64,000 nt of DNA from the NCBI GenBank assembly GCA_003056245.1, contig MVDH01000001.1, forward strand, positions 1,798,716-1,862,715, given 5' to 3'. This document shows, one piece after another, positions 47,272 to 56,467 of this stretch. Within the stretch, counting starts at the first letter, position 1. Every line of letters begins with the position of its first letter. The notes under the pieces are model-generated. The model made no database searches. It saw only the letters and a program-made list of their open reading frames with translations, and was not told the DNA's origin. A program made the position numbers and the translations under genes. The DNA comes from Cellvibrio sp. 79 (GTDB lineage: Bacteria > Pseudomonadota > Gammaproteobacteria > Pseudomonadales > Cellvibrionaceae).

Positions 47272-47830
47272 AATGGCTGCTCCGCGAGTTTCCACCATAA
47301 AACCACGTGAGTATTGAGTTTTTATGACAGGTGATACGAAAGCAAAATTATGTGCCACTGCGTACAATCGGATACACAACAGACGTGCCACTTAATTATT
47401 TTATGGATTGGGACTGCCAGAATCCCATGATATGGGCGTTTTCTTAACCACTTTCGATGCGAACCACTCTTATTCAGCGCCGCTTTTGTGCAGCAGATCC
47501 GCTTTTGGATAGCCACTTTCCTGAGTTGTTTATTGTGGGACGACAGTGGCGATTTCACTTCTCTAAACTTTGTGACCGCGTTATTACAAAACCAATAAAC
47601 CTCTGCGATTTGGTACCACGGCAAGTGGCATCCATTTCTCGACGTAGCGCGACCTGGCAGCGGAAGCCGTTGATAAAAATATGAAGAGACTTCAAAAAAT
47701 AAAAGGGTCTCCAGCAAAAACAAAATAAAGAAAAGAGTCTTCAACGTAATTAAAGAGTATCAACCGTTGCTCCCGTCTCGCTGTCCGTTGGGCAACCTCT
47801 CGATAATAAATAAAGTAGAGGCAAGATCAC
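47272..47830. other. Intergenic region upstream of the CBM-linked di-heme protein gene
   Basis: About 560 bp separates two divergent genes. Overlapping open frames here have no resemblance to known proteins and I do not call them. GTAGAGG at 47814-47820 precedes the next start. I see no clear terminator or RNA. Confidence 0.4.
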
Positions 47831-50644
47831 ATGCAAATATTACCGCTCGGTTCCCGGGCTGCCTGGCTATTTGTTGCATTAGCCGGTGCAGGCCTGTTTG
47901 TACCCACAACAAACGCGCAAACCATTAACATCAATCCAATCAGTGTGACTGGCAGCACTAATTTACAACCTGCCAGTTTTGCCATTGATAACAATGCCGC
48001 AACCCGCTGGGAATCCAGCCACGGCGTTTCACCCAGTTCACTCACGCTCGATTTGGGTCAAGCCTATGCGCTCAATCAAGTGGTGATTAATTGGGAAGCC
48101 GCCAATGCCGCGAGTTATGAATTGCTCGGCTCCACCAACAATTCCACCTGGACGCAAATGAGTTTGCGCACCGGCGGCACCTTTGGTGCCCGCACAGATA
48201 CGGTCGGCGTCAATGGGACTTATCGCTATGTGCGTGTTAATGCGTTAACGCGCAGCACCGGCAATAACTGGGGTTACTCTATTTTTGAAGTGGATGTATT
48301 CGGCTCTTTGCCTGTGGTTTCGTCATCCAGCGTGGCGGCGGGTAATTGCAATTCCGGTTGCGTTACTACGTTAAATAGCACCACCTTGCGCGCAACGGTG
48401 AACCAGGCGGATATCGTTGATATCCATTACCGCGTTAATAACGGTGCGCAACAAAATGTGCGCATGAATGTCTCCGGTAGCAACTGGAATTACGACATTC
48501 CCAATTTAAAAGCGAGTGATGTGGTGAGCATCAACTTCACCATTATTCGTGCCGGAGTAGGGCAGGATACGCCCTGGCAAAATTATTCACTGGGCGCTGT
48601 TGCATCCAGCTCAGTACCATCAAGCTCGTCGCGTTCAAGTTCACTGCTGTCGAGTTCAATCTTGTCGAGTTCATCACGTAGCAGCTCGCTGGTTCCATCA
48701 AGTTCATCGCGCAGTAGTTCTTCGCTAACGGTGGTGAGTTCTTCATCAACAGCAAGCGTTGGCAATATTGTGCCGCTATACAATTCATCGACGGTGCTTG
48801 AAGGCGCAATTCAATTTGATCGCGGCGATGCATTAGTCACTCGTATTGCAGATCGCGGTCGTGATCGCCACGCGAAAGAAGATCAATTCCAGGCTTACGA
48901 TCACTTCCTCAGTTTTTATTGGGAGCATCGCACCGCAGAAATTGAAATTGTCGACTACGTTGCCAAAGGCGGCAGCACTGTACGTATGAATGTAAAAACC
49001 CAATTTAAATTGAATGATACCGAAGCGGAAAACCGCTGGTTCTATCGCGGCGTGGGCACCGTGGCCGAGTATTACGATAACGGCACGATGAACGTGATCG
49101 ATAATTTAAATTATTACAAAGAGCGCAGTTTCAACGCGCGCGAAGGTCGCAATATCCGGATCGGCGATAAGCTTGAATTTGAATTAAGCCAATTCCTCGA
49201 TCACTCGGTTCCGCACGGTCGTTCCGCTTATTACGGCACAACGTATTTGTACATCGTTGGTGAAGGTTTGGTGCCTTGGGATATCACCGGTAATTTCGGC
49301 ACCATCGGTGGCAGAAAAGATTCGGTGAAAATTCCGGAGAAAGCCTGGCTCGGTGGAAAGACAACTTTGCCGTACAACCATACCAATGAGCCGGATAATC
49401 ATTTCATCCAAATGGCAACGAATCTCGCATCAATTAATGGCCAACCGTTTGTATTAGGTCGTCGTGTTCATCACGCTTCTTTTATTGATGGATCGCACGA
49501 TGAACACGTTGTCGATAACGGCACTTTCCCCGATACCGTTGGCAAAGCCGGTCCGCATTATGTACATGATCGTTGCGCCGGTTGCCATGTGCGCAATGGT
49601 CGCGCAGCACCCGCACCGGTTGGCCAGCCATTGGAAAAATGGGTATTTAAAGTTGCTGATGCGAACGGCAATCCACATCCAAACCTTGGCCGCTCCTTGC
49701 AACCAAAATCTGCGAACGGTGTTGCGAGTGAAGGGCAGGCATCAATTGCATTCTGGAGTGAATCAAACGGTTTGCGTAAACCCAATTATCAATTCAGTGG
49801 CGTAACGCCCGCGCGTTTTTCGGCGCGCGTTGCACCGCAATTAGTGGGCATGGGTTTATTGGAAGCAATTCCTGAATCTGCAATTCTCGCGAAAGAAGAT
49901 ATCAACGATGCCAACGGCGATGGTATTTCCGGTCGCGCAAATCGCATCACTGATCCAGCGGGCCAAACCCGTTTGGGCCGCTTCGGTTACAAAGCGGGAA
50001 CCACCAGCGTGAAGCATCAGGTTGCAGCAGCATTTAATGCGGATATGGGGGTGATGACTAGCGTGTTGCCAACACCGGATTGCGGTTCAGCGCAAACGGA
50101 TTGTGGTGCGAGTGGTTCGGAATTATCCGATACACATTTAAATAATCTGGTGAAATATATTTCAACACTCGGTGTGCGTCCGCAACGCAATTTGAATGAC
50201 GCCGCCGTGCAACGTGGTGAAACGCAATTCGCAACTATCGGTTGTGTTGCTTGCCACACGCCACAACACGTAACCACCCAATATCATCCACTGGGTGAAC
50301 TGCGCAGTCAAACTATCAAGCCTTACACCGACATGTTGCTGCACGATATGGGCACTGACATGGCGGACTCTCTTGGTGAAGGTCAGGCGAGCGGCGCTGA
50401 ATGGCGTACCGCACCGCTGTGGGGATTGGGCTTGTCTGCATGCGTAACCGGTGGTGTGACGGATGCAGGGCAAGGTGCTCAAGTTTGTACGCCAGTGCAC
50501 AGCTATTTGCATGATGGCCGTGCACGCACAATCGAAGAAGCAATTTTGTGGCATGGTGGTGAAGGCCAGGCGGCGAAAAATGCGTATCAAGGATTGTCAT
50601 CATCACAAAAGCAGGATGTGTTGCGTTTCCTTGAATCGCTTTAA
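47831..50644 (+). CDS. Exported F5/8C (CBM32-like) protein with di-heme oxidoreductase (DHOR) domain
   Basis: 937 residues. After a signal peptide (about 1-29, ending TTNAQ) comes a discoidin/F5/8 type C domain (about 33-157), then a Cys-containing module with DIHYRVNNGAQQNVRM (about 165-255) that resembles a beta-glucan-binding module (CBM56-like; uncertain), then Ser-rich linkers (about 256-315). The rest (about 330-937) is a di-heme oxidoreductase of the DUF1111/COG3488 type with CAGCH at 582-586 and CVACH at 805-809. The N-terminal modules probably hold the heme enzyme on a polysaccharide. Its reaction is unknown; the family is only called putative peroxidase or thiol oxidoreductase. A terminator follows. 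Confidence 0.85.
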   Translation: MQILPLGSRAAWLFVALAGAGLFVPTTNAQTININPISVTGSTNLQPASFAIDNNAATRWESSHGVSPSSLTLDLGQAYALNQVVINWEAANAASYELLGSTNNSTWTQMSLRTGGTFGARTDTVGVNGTYRYVRVNALTRSTGNNWGYSIFEVDVFGSLPVVSSSSVAAGNCNSGCVTTLNSTTLRATVNQADIVDIHYRVNNGAQQNVRMNVSGSNWNYDIPNLKASDVVSINFTIIRAGVGQDTPWQNYSLGAVASSSVPSSSSRSSSLLSSSILSSSSRSSSLVPSSSSRSSSSLTVVSSSSTASVGNIVPLYNSSTVLEGAIQFDRGDALVTRIADRGRDRHAKEDQFQAYDHFLSFYWEHRTAEIEIVDYVAKGGSTVRMNVKTQFKLNDTEAENRWFYRGVGTVAEYYDNGTMNVIDNLNYYKERSFNAREGRNIRIGDKLEFELSQFLDHSVPHGRSAYYGTTYLYIVGEGLVPWDITGNFGTIGGRKDSVKIPEKAWLGGKTTLPYNHTNEPDNHFIQMATNLASINGQPFVLGRRVHHASFIDGSHDEHVVDNGTFPDTVGKAGPHYVHDRCAGCHVRNGRAAPAPVGQPLEKWVFKVADANGNPHPNLGRSLQPKSANGVASEGQASIAFWSESNGLRKPNYQFSGVTPARFSARVAPQLVGMGLLEAIPESAILAKEDINDANGDGISGRANRITDPAGQTRLGRFGYKAGTTSVKHQVAAAFNADMGVMTSVLPTPDCGSAQTDCGASGSELSDTHLNNLVKYISTLGVRPQRNLNDAAVQRGETQFATIGCVACHTPQHVTTQYHPLGELRSQTIKPYTDMLLHDMGTDMADSLGEGQASGAEWRTAPLWGLGLSACVTGGVTDAGQGAQVCTPVHSYLHDGRARTIEEAILWHGGEGQAAKNAYQGLSSSQKQDVLRFLESL

Positions 50645-50690
50645 CAAACAATTTCTGTAGTGGCTATGTAGATCATATATAGCTGTCTTT

Positions 50691-50719
50691 GCCCCGGTTG
50701 TTAACCGGGGCTTTTTTTT
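50691..50719 (+). terminator. Rho-independent terminator after the di-heme protein gene
   Basis: Nine-pair stem GCCCCGGTT/AACCGGGGC with a three-base loop followed by eight T. Confidence 0.9.
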
Positions 50720-50780
50720 GCGTGGTTGATTTTTTCTCCTGACAGGTTTTGGTGCGGGGCGGGTTTAGTCTGGAATTACT

Positions 50781-50960
50781 GAATCCCCCCAGCCCCCTTA
50801 GCTACGCGCCCCGTTTCAAAGGGGGGAGTCGTGAGTGCCACTCGACAACAATTACTTTTATTTCAAGGATGGATAAGTTGTATGTAGTACACGATTAACT
50901 CGCACTCAATTAAAAAGGGAGTCCGCTCCCCCCTTTGAAAAAGGGGGGCTGGGGGGGATT
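50781..50960. repeat. Inverted-repeat intergenic element with C-rich/G-rich arms
   Basis: The left arm (50782-50827) starts AATCCCCCCAGCCCCC and ends TTTCAAAGGGGGGAG. The right arm (50926-50960) is its reverse complement in near-perfect form but lacks about ten bases in the middle. About 100 bp of AT-richer sequence lies between. Each arm can fold on itself (CCCCCC with GGGGGG). It looks like a pair of short palindromic dispersed repeats or a MITE-like unit. No transposase is inside. Confidence 0.6.
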
Positions 50961-50981
50961 TATAACCAAAAGGAAACCCAT

Positions 50982-51314
50982 ATGCCCGAATCAACCGCAT
51001 CCCAACGCATGTACCGCCTCGACAGATTCATCGTCCCCAACAGCGCGCGCGAAGAATTTCTCGCCCGCGTCAAAGCCACCCATCAAATATTGAATGAGCA
51101 GCCCGGTTTTATTCAGGATTTTTTACTGGAACAACCGGTTGATGAAAACACATTTGCATTAGCTACATTAGTCGAGTGGGAAAATTCCAGCTTTATTGAA
51201 AGCGCACGTACTGTTGTAAAAGAAATGCACCAGAAAACCGGTTTCAACGCGCAAGAGACAATCGCGCGCTTGGGAATCAAAGCCGAATTAGGCAATTACC
51301 AACGTATTCGCTAA
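50982..51314 (+). CDS. Antibiotic biosynthesis monooxygenase (ABM) domain protein
   Basis: A 110-residue single-domain protein of the dimeric alpha/beta barrel ABM fold, with RFIVPNSAREEFLARV, PGFIQDFLLEQP and LVEWENSSF marking the strands and helices. Such proteins bind small aromatic or quinone-like compounds or heme; no function can be assigned. It lies 38 bp before a VOC-fold gene in the same direction. Confidence 0.75.
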   Translation: MPESTASQRMYRLDRFIVPNSAREEFLARVKATHQILNEQPGFIQDFLLEQPVDENTFALATLVEWENSSFIESARTVVKEMHQKTGFNAQETIARLGIKAELGNYQRIR

Positions 51315-51352
51315 AAAACCAGACTAATATCCATCAACCGGAGAAAGGAATT

Positions 51353-51775
51353 ATGAGCAGTCCATCACCCAGTGTTATTTCCCATGTGTCTATCGGCACT
51401 AATGATTTTGATTCACTGCGCGCATTTTATGTGGCAGTTTTACCCAGTGTCGGCGCAAAAATACTTATGGAACACCCCGGCGCCGTCGCATTTGGCCGTC
51501 AATTTCCCGAGTTCTGGATTGGTGTTCCGCACGATGGCAAACCCGCAAGCATTGGCAATGGTTTTCACATCGGATTTATTGCGGACAACAAAGAACAAGT
51601 TCACGCGTTCTACGATGCCGCCATCGCCGCTGGTGCAACCTGCGATGGCCCACCCGGTCCACGTCCGTTATACGGTGAGCCTTATTACGGTTGCTTTGTT
51701 CGTGATCCTGAAGGTCATAAAATCGAGGCAGCATTTTGGGATGAGGATCTTGCCGCAACACTTTCCGGAAATTAG
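51353..51775 (+). CDS. VOC family (glyoxalase/dioxygenase fold) protein
   Basis: 140 residues with one pair of beta-alpha-beta-beta-beta units. It begins ISHVSIGTNDFDSLRAFY with the first metal-site His, has GFHIGFIADN and ends FVRDPEGHKIEAAFWD with the metal-binding Glu. Relatives are lyase- or resistance-type VOC proteins; the substrate is unknown. AGAAAGGA lies just before the ATG. It is probably co-transcribed with the ABM gene. Confidence 0.82.
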   Translation: MSSPSPSVISHVSIGTNDFDSLRAFYVAVLPSVGAKILMEHPGAVAFGRQFPEFWIGVPHDGKPASIGNGFHIGFIADNKEQVHAFYDAAIAAGATCDGPPGPRPLYGEPYYGCFVRDPEGHKIEAAFWDEDLAATLSGN

Positions 51776-51875
51776 TTTTATTTGCTGACACCTTTTAATA
51801 CGAACGTATAAACATTTACATAATTATGCTATGCAGATTTTTTACGTTCACGCTAAAAAACGCAGGAGTGTTGTG

Positions 51876-52307
51876 ATGCAAGCGATCCACAATCCATCCG
51901 TTGCTGAAGTCTTTAAAAAATATCCACCCGATATGCGCAAGCGATTATTATTCTTGCGCACCCTGATTTTCCAAACGGCTGAAGAATTGCTTATCGGCGA
52001 AATAGAAGAAACCCTGCGATGGGGCGAGCCAAGTTATATCGCCAAACAGGGCAGTGCGATTCGCATGGATTGGAAGGAACGCGATCCAGAACACTACGCA
52101 CTTTATTTCAATTGCAACACGACACTTGTCGAAACCTTTGAAGCGCTTTACGGCCATTTATTTTGTTATGAAGGAAATAGGGCGATTATCTTTACCCGCA
52201 TGGAATTAATTCCCGTCAAGCAGCTAAAACATTGTATTGGTTTATCCCTGCAATACCATCGCCTCAAACATTTACCGATGCTGGGTTCAAAGGCCATCAC
52301 ATCCTGA
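51876..52307 (+). CDS. DUF1801 domain protein
   Basis: A 143-residue YdhG-like protein. It opens VAEVFKKYPPDMRKRLLFLRTLIF and has the family ETLRWGEPSYIAK motif. No function is established. The ATG at 51876 follows AGGAG by eight bases; the frame extends to 51831 but without a ribosome-binding site. Confidence 0.82.
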   Translation: MQAIHNPSVAEVFKKYPPDMRKRLLFLRTLIFQTAEELLIGEIEETLRWGEPSYIAKQGSAIRMDWKERDPEHYALYFNCNTTLVETFEALYGHLFCYEGNRAIIFTRMELIPVKQLKHCIGLSLQYHRLKHLPMLGSKAITS

Positions 52308-52385
52308 ACATATATATCCTGAAGCCCGGAAATGTCGCATATAATGCGCCCCATCAATGGATGACCTACGGTTGGGTGTTAACAA

Positions 52386-54539
52386 ATGCGATCAATTTAT
52401 GGCTGGGGAGTGGTATGTATGTTGGGACTTTTCATAAATTCAGTAGCGGCTGCTCCTGCAAAAGAATATCCCCGGCTTTCTGCAAATCAATCCACTTCAA
52501 GCGATTACGAAATCGTCAAATTAATTGATGGCCCTATCGACGCTTTTTATCAATACAACAATCAATCCCAATTTATTGCACAGAGCGGCCATGATTTATG
52601 GAAGATCAATTCCACCGGTGAAGTGATCGACCATTTCAATACCAGTGACCTCTATTCATCCGGTCTGATTTTGGAAACAGAAGGGTTTATCGATTGGGTT
52701 TTTACCGGCGATAAACAGCAAAAAAACTACGGCGAAATGATCGACGCTTCCGGTTACTCCGAGCAGCAACTGCGGGATGCGTTTGACAAAGCCGATATTG
52801 TGGAATTTCTGGATAAGAATGAAAAAGGTTTGGTCTATCTTTATCAAAATGGAAAAGTAGAAATATTGGATATTTCCAAGCAGCGGGACAAAATCACCGA
52901 TCTGGTTTACATGTCCCACAATATTCGCACTGAATACAATATCCATCAGGACGAAACTGACATCAACGGAAATCGTTTCCAAAATTACGATAAAAAACCG
53001 GGATTATTTTCATTTGTAAAGTCATCATCATTGCCGCGCTATGTAGCAATCAAAGGCTACGAAAAAATTACCTATCATCGGCCAATCAGTATTGCAGAAA
53101 CATTATTCGAAAATATACTCGGCTCAATTTTTGTGAGTAATCACCGTAGCAGGGAATTTGGCTATGAAGTGGGTTACAGTCATATGGAGCTGAAGTTCAA
53201 AGAGCAGGCCCTGAAATTTTCTGTATTAAGCGATGATCAATATAGTTCAGAGCGAAGCCACGACATAAGCTGGCTAGACCCGGATTCGGCAAGCCCCACT
53301 GGCTTAAAGTTTATGGCGATAAATTATCGCCGGAAACACCTTTCAGAACTCAACGAAAAAAGTTTGCTTCCTTATTATGAAAAAGACATCGGGCTTTATG
53401 CCGCGCGAACAAAAACGCTGCATAACCAACCTGCCAATACCGCGTGGCAATTAAGTTATAGCGGCGTACATTCCTATGAACCTGTTTGGGGGCATATTGA
53501 ATTTGCACAACCTGGTTTATCGCCTGCTTATTACTGGTTTCGTAAACGCCGCCCGCTTCCCGCCGCCGCAATGATGGGGGATTATGGTCGCAATGCTGAT
53601 ATCGCCAGCCCCATTTTAAAAACGTTGCCCACATCGTTAACCTTTAACTGGCGAGATTATAAAGATCGCAATTTCCGTTTGATTGTTAATAACCGCGATG
53701 CATGGCTTTACAATCCTGACGGCACCAAGGTTGCGTTAACGCTGGAATTTGATGCGGCTGAAATGGAGCAAGCTTTCAAACAACTGAATGATGTTAATGA
53801 AATCGTTCAGCTTAATCTCAATATGGTTGAAGTGTCTCGTGGAGTCGAATTAGTTGTTCATTTGAAAAGCGCAAAAAAAGAAATACGGTTAAATAAATTT
53901 CGTTTTGATTATCAAGAGCACCCTTATACCCCTAAATCGCCACATGTCACGCCCGACCAAAATCAAGCGATGTTACATACAGCCTATGAAAAATCAATTA
54001 CAGAGCTTAATCCGGATACATTTCTGCAAGCACTAAATGAACCTGCGATAAAAAATAAAATAGCATTTTATGCATCACCCATCAGTTACTATTTTGCGCA
54101 ATTGGCATTGCAATTCAATGTCGAAAGCAGGCTCACCGAAAATGCACAACTGATGAATTTTTATTTCGATAACATCCACTCCATAATTAATTACCCCCAG
54201 GTTGATGCGCTACAACATAAAAATCTCGTGGTATTTGCTGCGCAGGTTCTCTACACCGGCGCAAAGCTTCAAGAAGCAGAATTAGCCAAAAAAGCCATTG
54301 ATGAATTTGTTGAGCATGATTTTGATCTGGAAAAAGAAACCAATCGCGCTTTTTTATTCAATGTGGCCTGCTATTACGCAACCAATCACAACAAGCCACA
54401 GATGTTGAACATCATCAGTAGAACAATAGCCTTGGGGCGCGATCCGGAAAGTTATTTAACGGACGGCGATTTCACGGAATATCGCGAAGATCCGGATTTT
54501 CTGAACGCGCTTAAAACAACGGCCGTCACTGCTCCCTGA
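52386..54539 (+). CDS. Exported protein of unknown function, 717 residues
   Basis: I do not recognise this protein. A signal peptide is clear (MRSIYGWGVVCMLGLFINSVAAAPA). The first part (about 30-200) has short repeating beta-strand-like units with the look of a propeller or WD-type reader (HDLWKINSTGEVIDHF, GLVYLYQNGKVEILDISKQ). The C-terminal part (about 540-715) is helical with TPR-like features and ends AIALGRDPESYLTDGDFTEYREDPDFLNALK, typical of a last TPR unit. No catalytic motif or membrane anchor is seen. It lies between the small-enzyme genes and gltX. Location is periplasmic or outside the cell by inference. Confidence 0.75.
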   Translation: MRSIYGWGVVCMLGLFINSVAAAPAKEYPRLSANQSTSSDYEIVKLIDGPIDAFYQYNNQSQFIAQSGHDLWKINSTGEVIDHFNTSDLYSSGLILETEGFIDWVFTGDKQQKNYGEMIDASGYSEQQLRDAFDKADIVEFLDKNEKGLVYLYQNGKVEILDISKQRDKITDLVYMSHNIRTEYNIHQDETDINGNRFQNYDKKPGLFSFVKSSSLPRYVAIKGYEKITYHRPISIAETLFENILGSIFVSNHRSREFGYEVGYSHMELKFKEQALKFSVLSDDQYSSERSHDISWLDPDSASPTGLKFMAINYRRKHLSELNEKSLLPYYEKDIGLYAARTKTLHNQPANTAWQLSYSGVHSYEPVWGHIEFAQPGLSPAYYWFRKRRPLPAAAMMGDYGRNADIASPILKTLPTSLTFNWRDYKDRNFRLIVNNRDAWLYNPDGTKVALTLEFDAAEMEQAFKQLNDVNEIVQLNLNMVEVSRGVELVVHLKSAKKEIRLNKFRFDYQEHPYTPKSPHVTPDQNQAMLHTAYEKSITELNPDTFLQALNEPAIKNKIAFYASPISYYFAQLALQFNVESRLTENAQLMNFYFDNIHSIINYPQVDALQHKNLVVFAAQVLYTGAKLQEAELAKKAIDEFVEHDFDLEKETNRAFLFNVACYYATNHNKPQMLNIISRTIALGRDPESYLTDGDFTEYREDPDFLNALKTTAVTAP

Positions 54540-54614
54540 CGACCCGGTATTTCGCGTATACTGCGCGCCTTTTCCCAGTTTCGATCCTTCTGATTTGCAG
54601 CAAAAGGCCGTTTT

Positions 54615-56129
54615 ATGTCCGAAATCCGTACCCGCATCGCCCCGTCGCCCACTGGTGACCCCCACGTAGGCACCGCCTATATCGCCTTGTTCAACCTGTG
54701 TTTTGCCCGTCAGCACGGTGGCAAATTCCTGTTGCGCATTGAAGATACCGACCAAACCCGCAGCACCCCTGAATCCGAACAAGCGATTCTGGACAGCTTG
54801 CGCTGGTTGGGCCTGGAGTGGGACGAAGGCCCGGATGTCGGTGGCCCGCACGGTCCATACCGTCAAAGCGAGCGTATGGATATCTACGGCAAATACGCGT
54901 TTGAGTTGATCGAAAAGGGCCACGCCTTCTATTGTTTCGCAACGGCGGAAGAGCTGGACGATATGCGCCGCGAACAGCAAGCGCGCGGCGAAACGCCCAA
55001 GTACGACGGCCGTGGTTTGCTGCTCTCGCAAGAAGAAGTGCAAGCGAAATTAAATGCGGGCGAGCCTTACGTTATCCGCATGAAAATCCCGGAAACGGGT
55101 GTGTGTGAAATCGACGATATGCTGCGCGGCAAGATCGAAATCGAATGGTCGCAAGTGGATATGCAAGTGCTGCTCAAAGCCGACGGCATGCCCACTTATC
55201 ACCTCGCCAACGTGGTGGACGATCACCTGATGCAAATCACCCACGTGATTCGCGGCGAAGAGTGGATCAACTCCGCGCCCAAGCACCTGAAGCTCTACGA
55301 ATACTTCGACTGGCAAGCGCCGGTACTGTGTCACTTGCCGCTGCTGCGCAACCCGGATAAATCCAAACTCAGCAAACGCAAAAACCCCACCAGCATCCTG
55401 TATTACAAGCGCATGGGCTATTTGCCGGAAGCAATGCTCAACTACCTCGGCCGTATGGGCTGGTCAATGCCGGACGAGCGCGAGAAATTCACCCTCGCCG
55501 AAATGCAGGAACACTTCGATTTGCTGCGCGTGTCATTAGGCGGCCCGATTTTCGATGTGGAAAAACTCAACTGGTTAAGCAGTTTGTGGATTCGCGAAAA
55601 CTTCACCATCGAGCAACTGGCTGAACGTTTGCACGACTGGGCACTCAACAAAGAAACCCTGCTGCAAGCACTGCCACACGCCCAATCGCGCATGACCACC
55701 CTCAGCGATTTCGCCCCACTCGCCGGTTTCCTCGTCAGCGGCATGATGTCCGTCAACGAAGCGAGTTTTGCAGGCAACAAGCTGGATGTAGAAAAACAAA
55801 AGGAATACCTGCAATTCGCCCTCTGGCGCCTGGAAGCCTTACGCACTTGGGAGCGCGATAACCTGTTCGCCGAACTCAAACTGCTCGCCGACCAAATGGG
55901 CATCAAAATCAAAGACGCCCTCGCACCAGTCTTCGTCGCCATCGCCGGCACCACCGCCAGCTTCTCGGTCGTGGACTCCATGCAAATCATCGGCCCCGAC
56001 ATGAGCCGCGCCCGCATCCGCCACGCCATCAACGCCCTGGGCGGCTTCGGCAAAAACAAACAAAAGGACCTGGAAAAGCTCTACACCAAGCTGGGCTCAG
56101 CACCGGAAGAGCCAGCCGCCAACAGTTAA
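54615..56129 (+). CDS. gltX: Glutamyl-tRNA synthetase
   Basis: Charges tRNA-Glu. The 504-residue class I synthetase has [14 protein letters not shown] (HIGH-type) and KLSKRK (KMSKS-type) motifs and a C-terminal anticodon-binding domain. The length is normal for the discriminating or general bacterial enzyme. A tRNA-Ala gene follows. Confidence 0.96.
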   Translation: MSEIRTRIAPSPTGDPHVGTAYIALFNLCFARQHGGKFLLRIEDTDQTRSTPESEQAILDSLRWLGLEWDEGPDVGGPHGPYRQSERMDIYGKYAFELIEKGHAFYCFATAEELDDMRREQQARGETPKYDGRGLLLSQEEVQAKLNAGEPYVIRMKIPETGVCEIDDMLRGKIEIEWSQVDMQVLLKADGMPTYHLANVVDDHLMQITHVIRGEEWINSAPKHLKLYEYFDWQAPVLCHLPLLRNPDKSKLSKRKNPTSILYYKRMGYLPEAMLNYLGRMGWSMPDEREKFTLAEMQEHFDLLRVSLGGPIFDVEKLNWLSSLWIRENFTIEQLAERLHDWALNKETLLQALPHAQSRMTTLSDFAPLAGFLVSGMMSVNEASFAGNKLDVEKQKEYLQFALWRLEALRTWERDNLFAELKLLADQMGIKIKDALAPVFVAIAGTTASFSVVDSMQIIGPDMSRARIRHAINALGGFGKNKQKDLEKLYTKLGSAPEEPAANS

Positions 56130-56242
56130 CCGCTTGATTTATCGATAAAAAAACCGGAGTACAAGCCCAAAATTTCTGCTTGACACTCCGGAGTCACCTG
56201 CATAAAATGCGCGCCACTCAGAGACAGGATGTCGACGAATCT

Positions 56243-56318
56243 GGGGCTATAGCTCAGCTGGGAGAGCGCAACACTGGCAGTGTTGAGGTCAGCGGTTCGA
56301 TCCCGCTTAGCTCCACCA
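56243..56318 (+). tRNA. tRNA-Ala (anticodon GGC), probable attachment site of the integrative element
   Basis: A 76-nt cloverleaf: acceptor GGGGCTA/TAGCTCC with one G-U pair, D arm AGCTCAGCTGGGAGAGC, anticodon loop CTGGCAG giving GGC, T arm GCGGTTCGATCCCGC and an encoded CCA. A tyrosine recombinase gene ends 150 bp further on. Such recombinases commonly use tRNA 3' ends, so attL is expected in about 56281-56318. Confidence 0.95.
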
Positions 56319-56467
56319 AACACCACCGGACTGTTTTGGTACAGTCTGCGTCACAAAATGAAGAGGAAAATTGAGGCAATGCCCTCAGTTTAGCCACGAA
56401 ACTCAGGATTGTTCGCGCAGCAATGCGCGAATAACCTATTGAGTTTCAGGCATTTTTCTTTGTTTTG

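Noticed and set aside
47322-47744. 140-codon minus-strand ORF upstream of the di-heme protein gene
   Set aside because: Composition is unlike a protein of this genome, there is no recognisable domain, and its end overlaps the open but unlikely N-terminal extension of the glycosyltransferase gene.
56319-56467. A second copy of the tRNA-Ala 3' end close to the integrase
   Set aside because: No repeat of the T-arm/acceptor sequence is present here; the partner site must be beyond the right edge.
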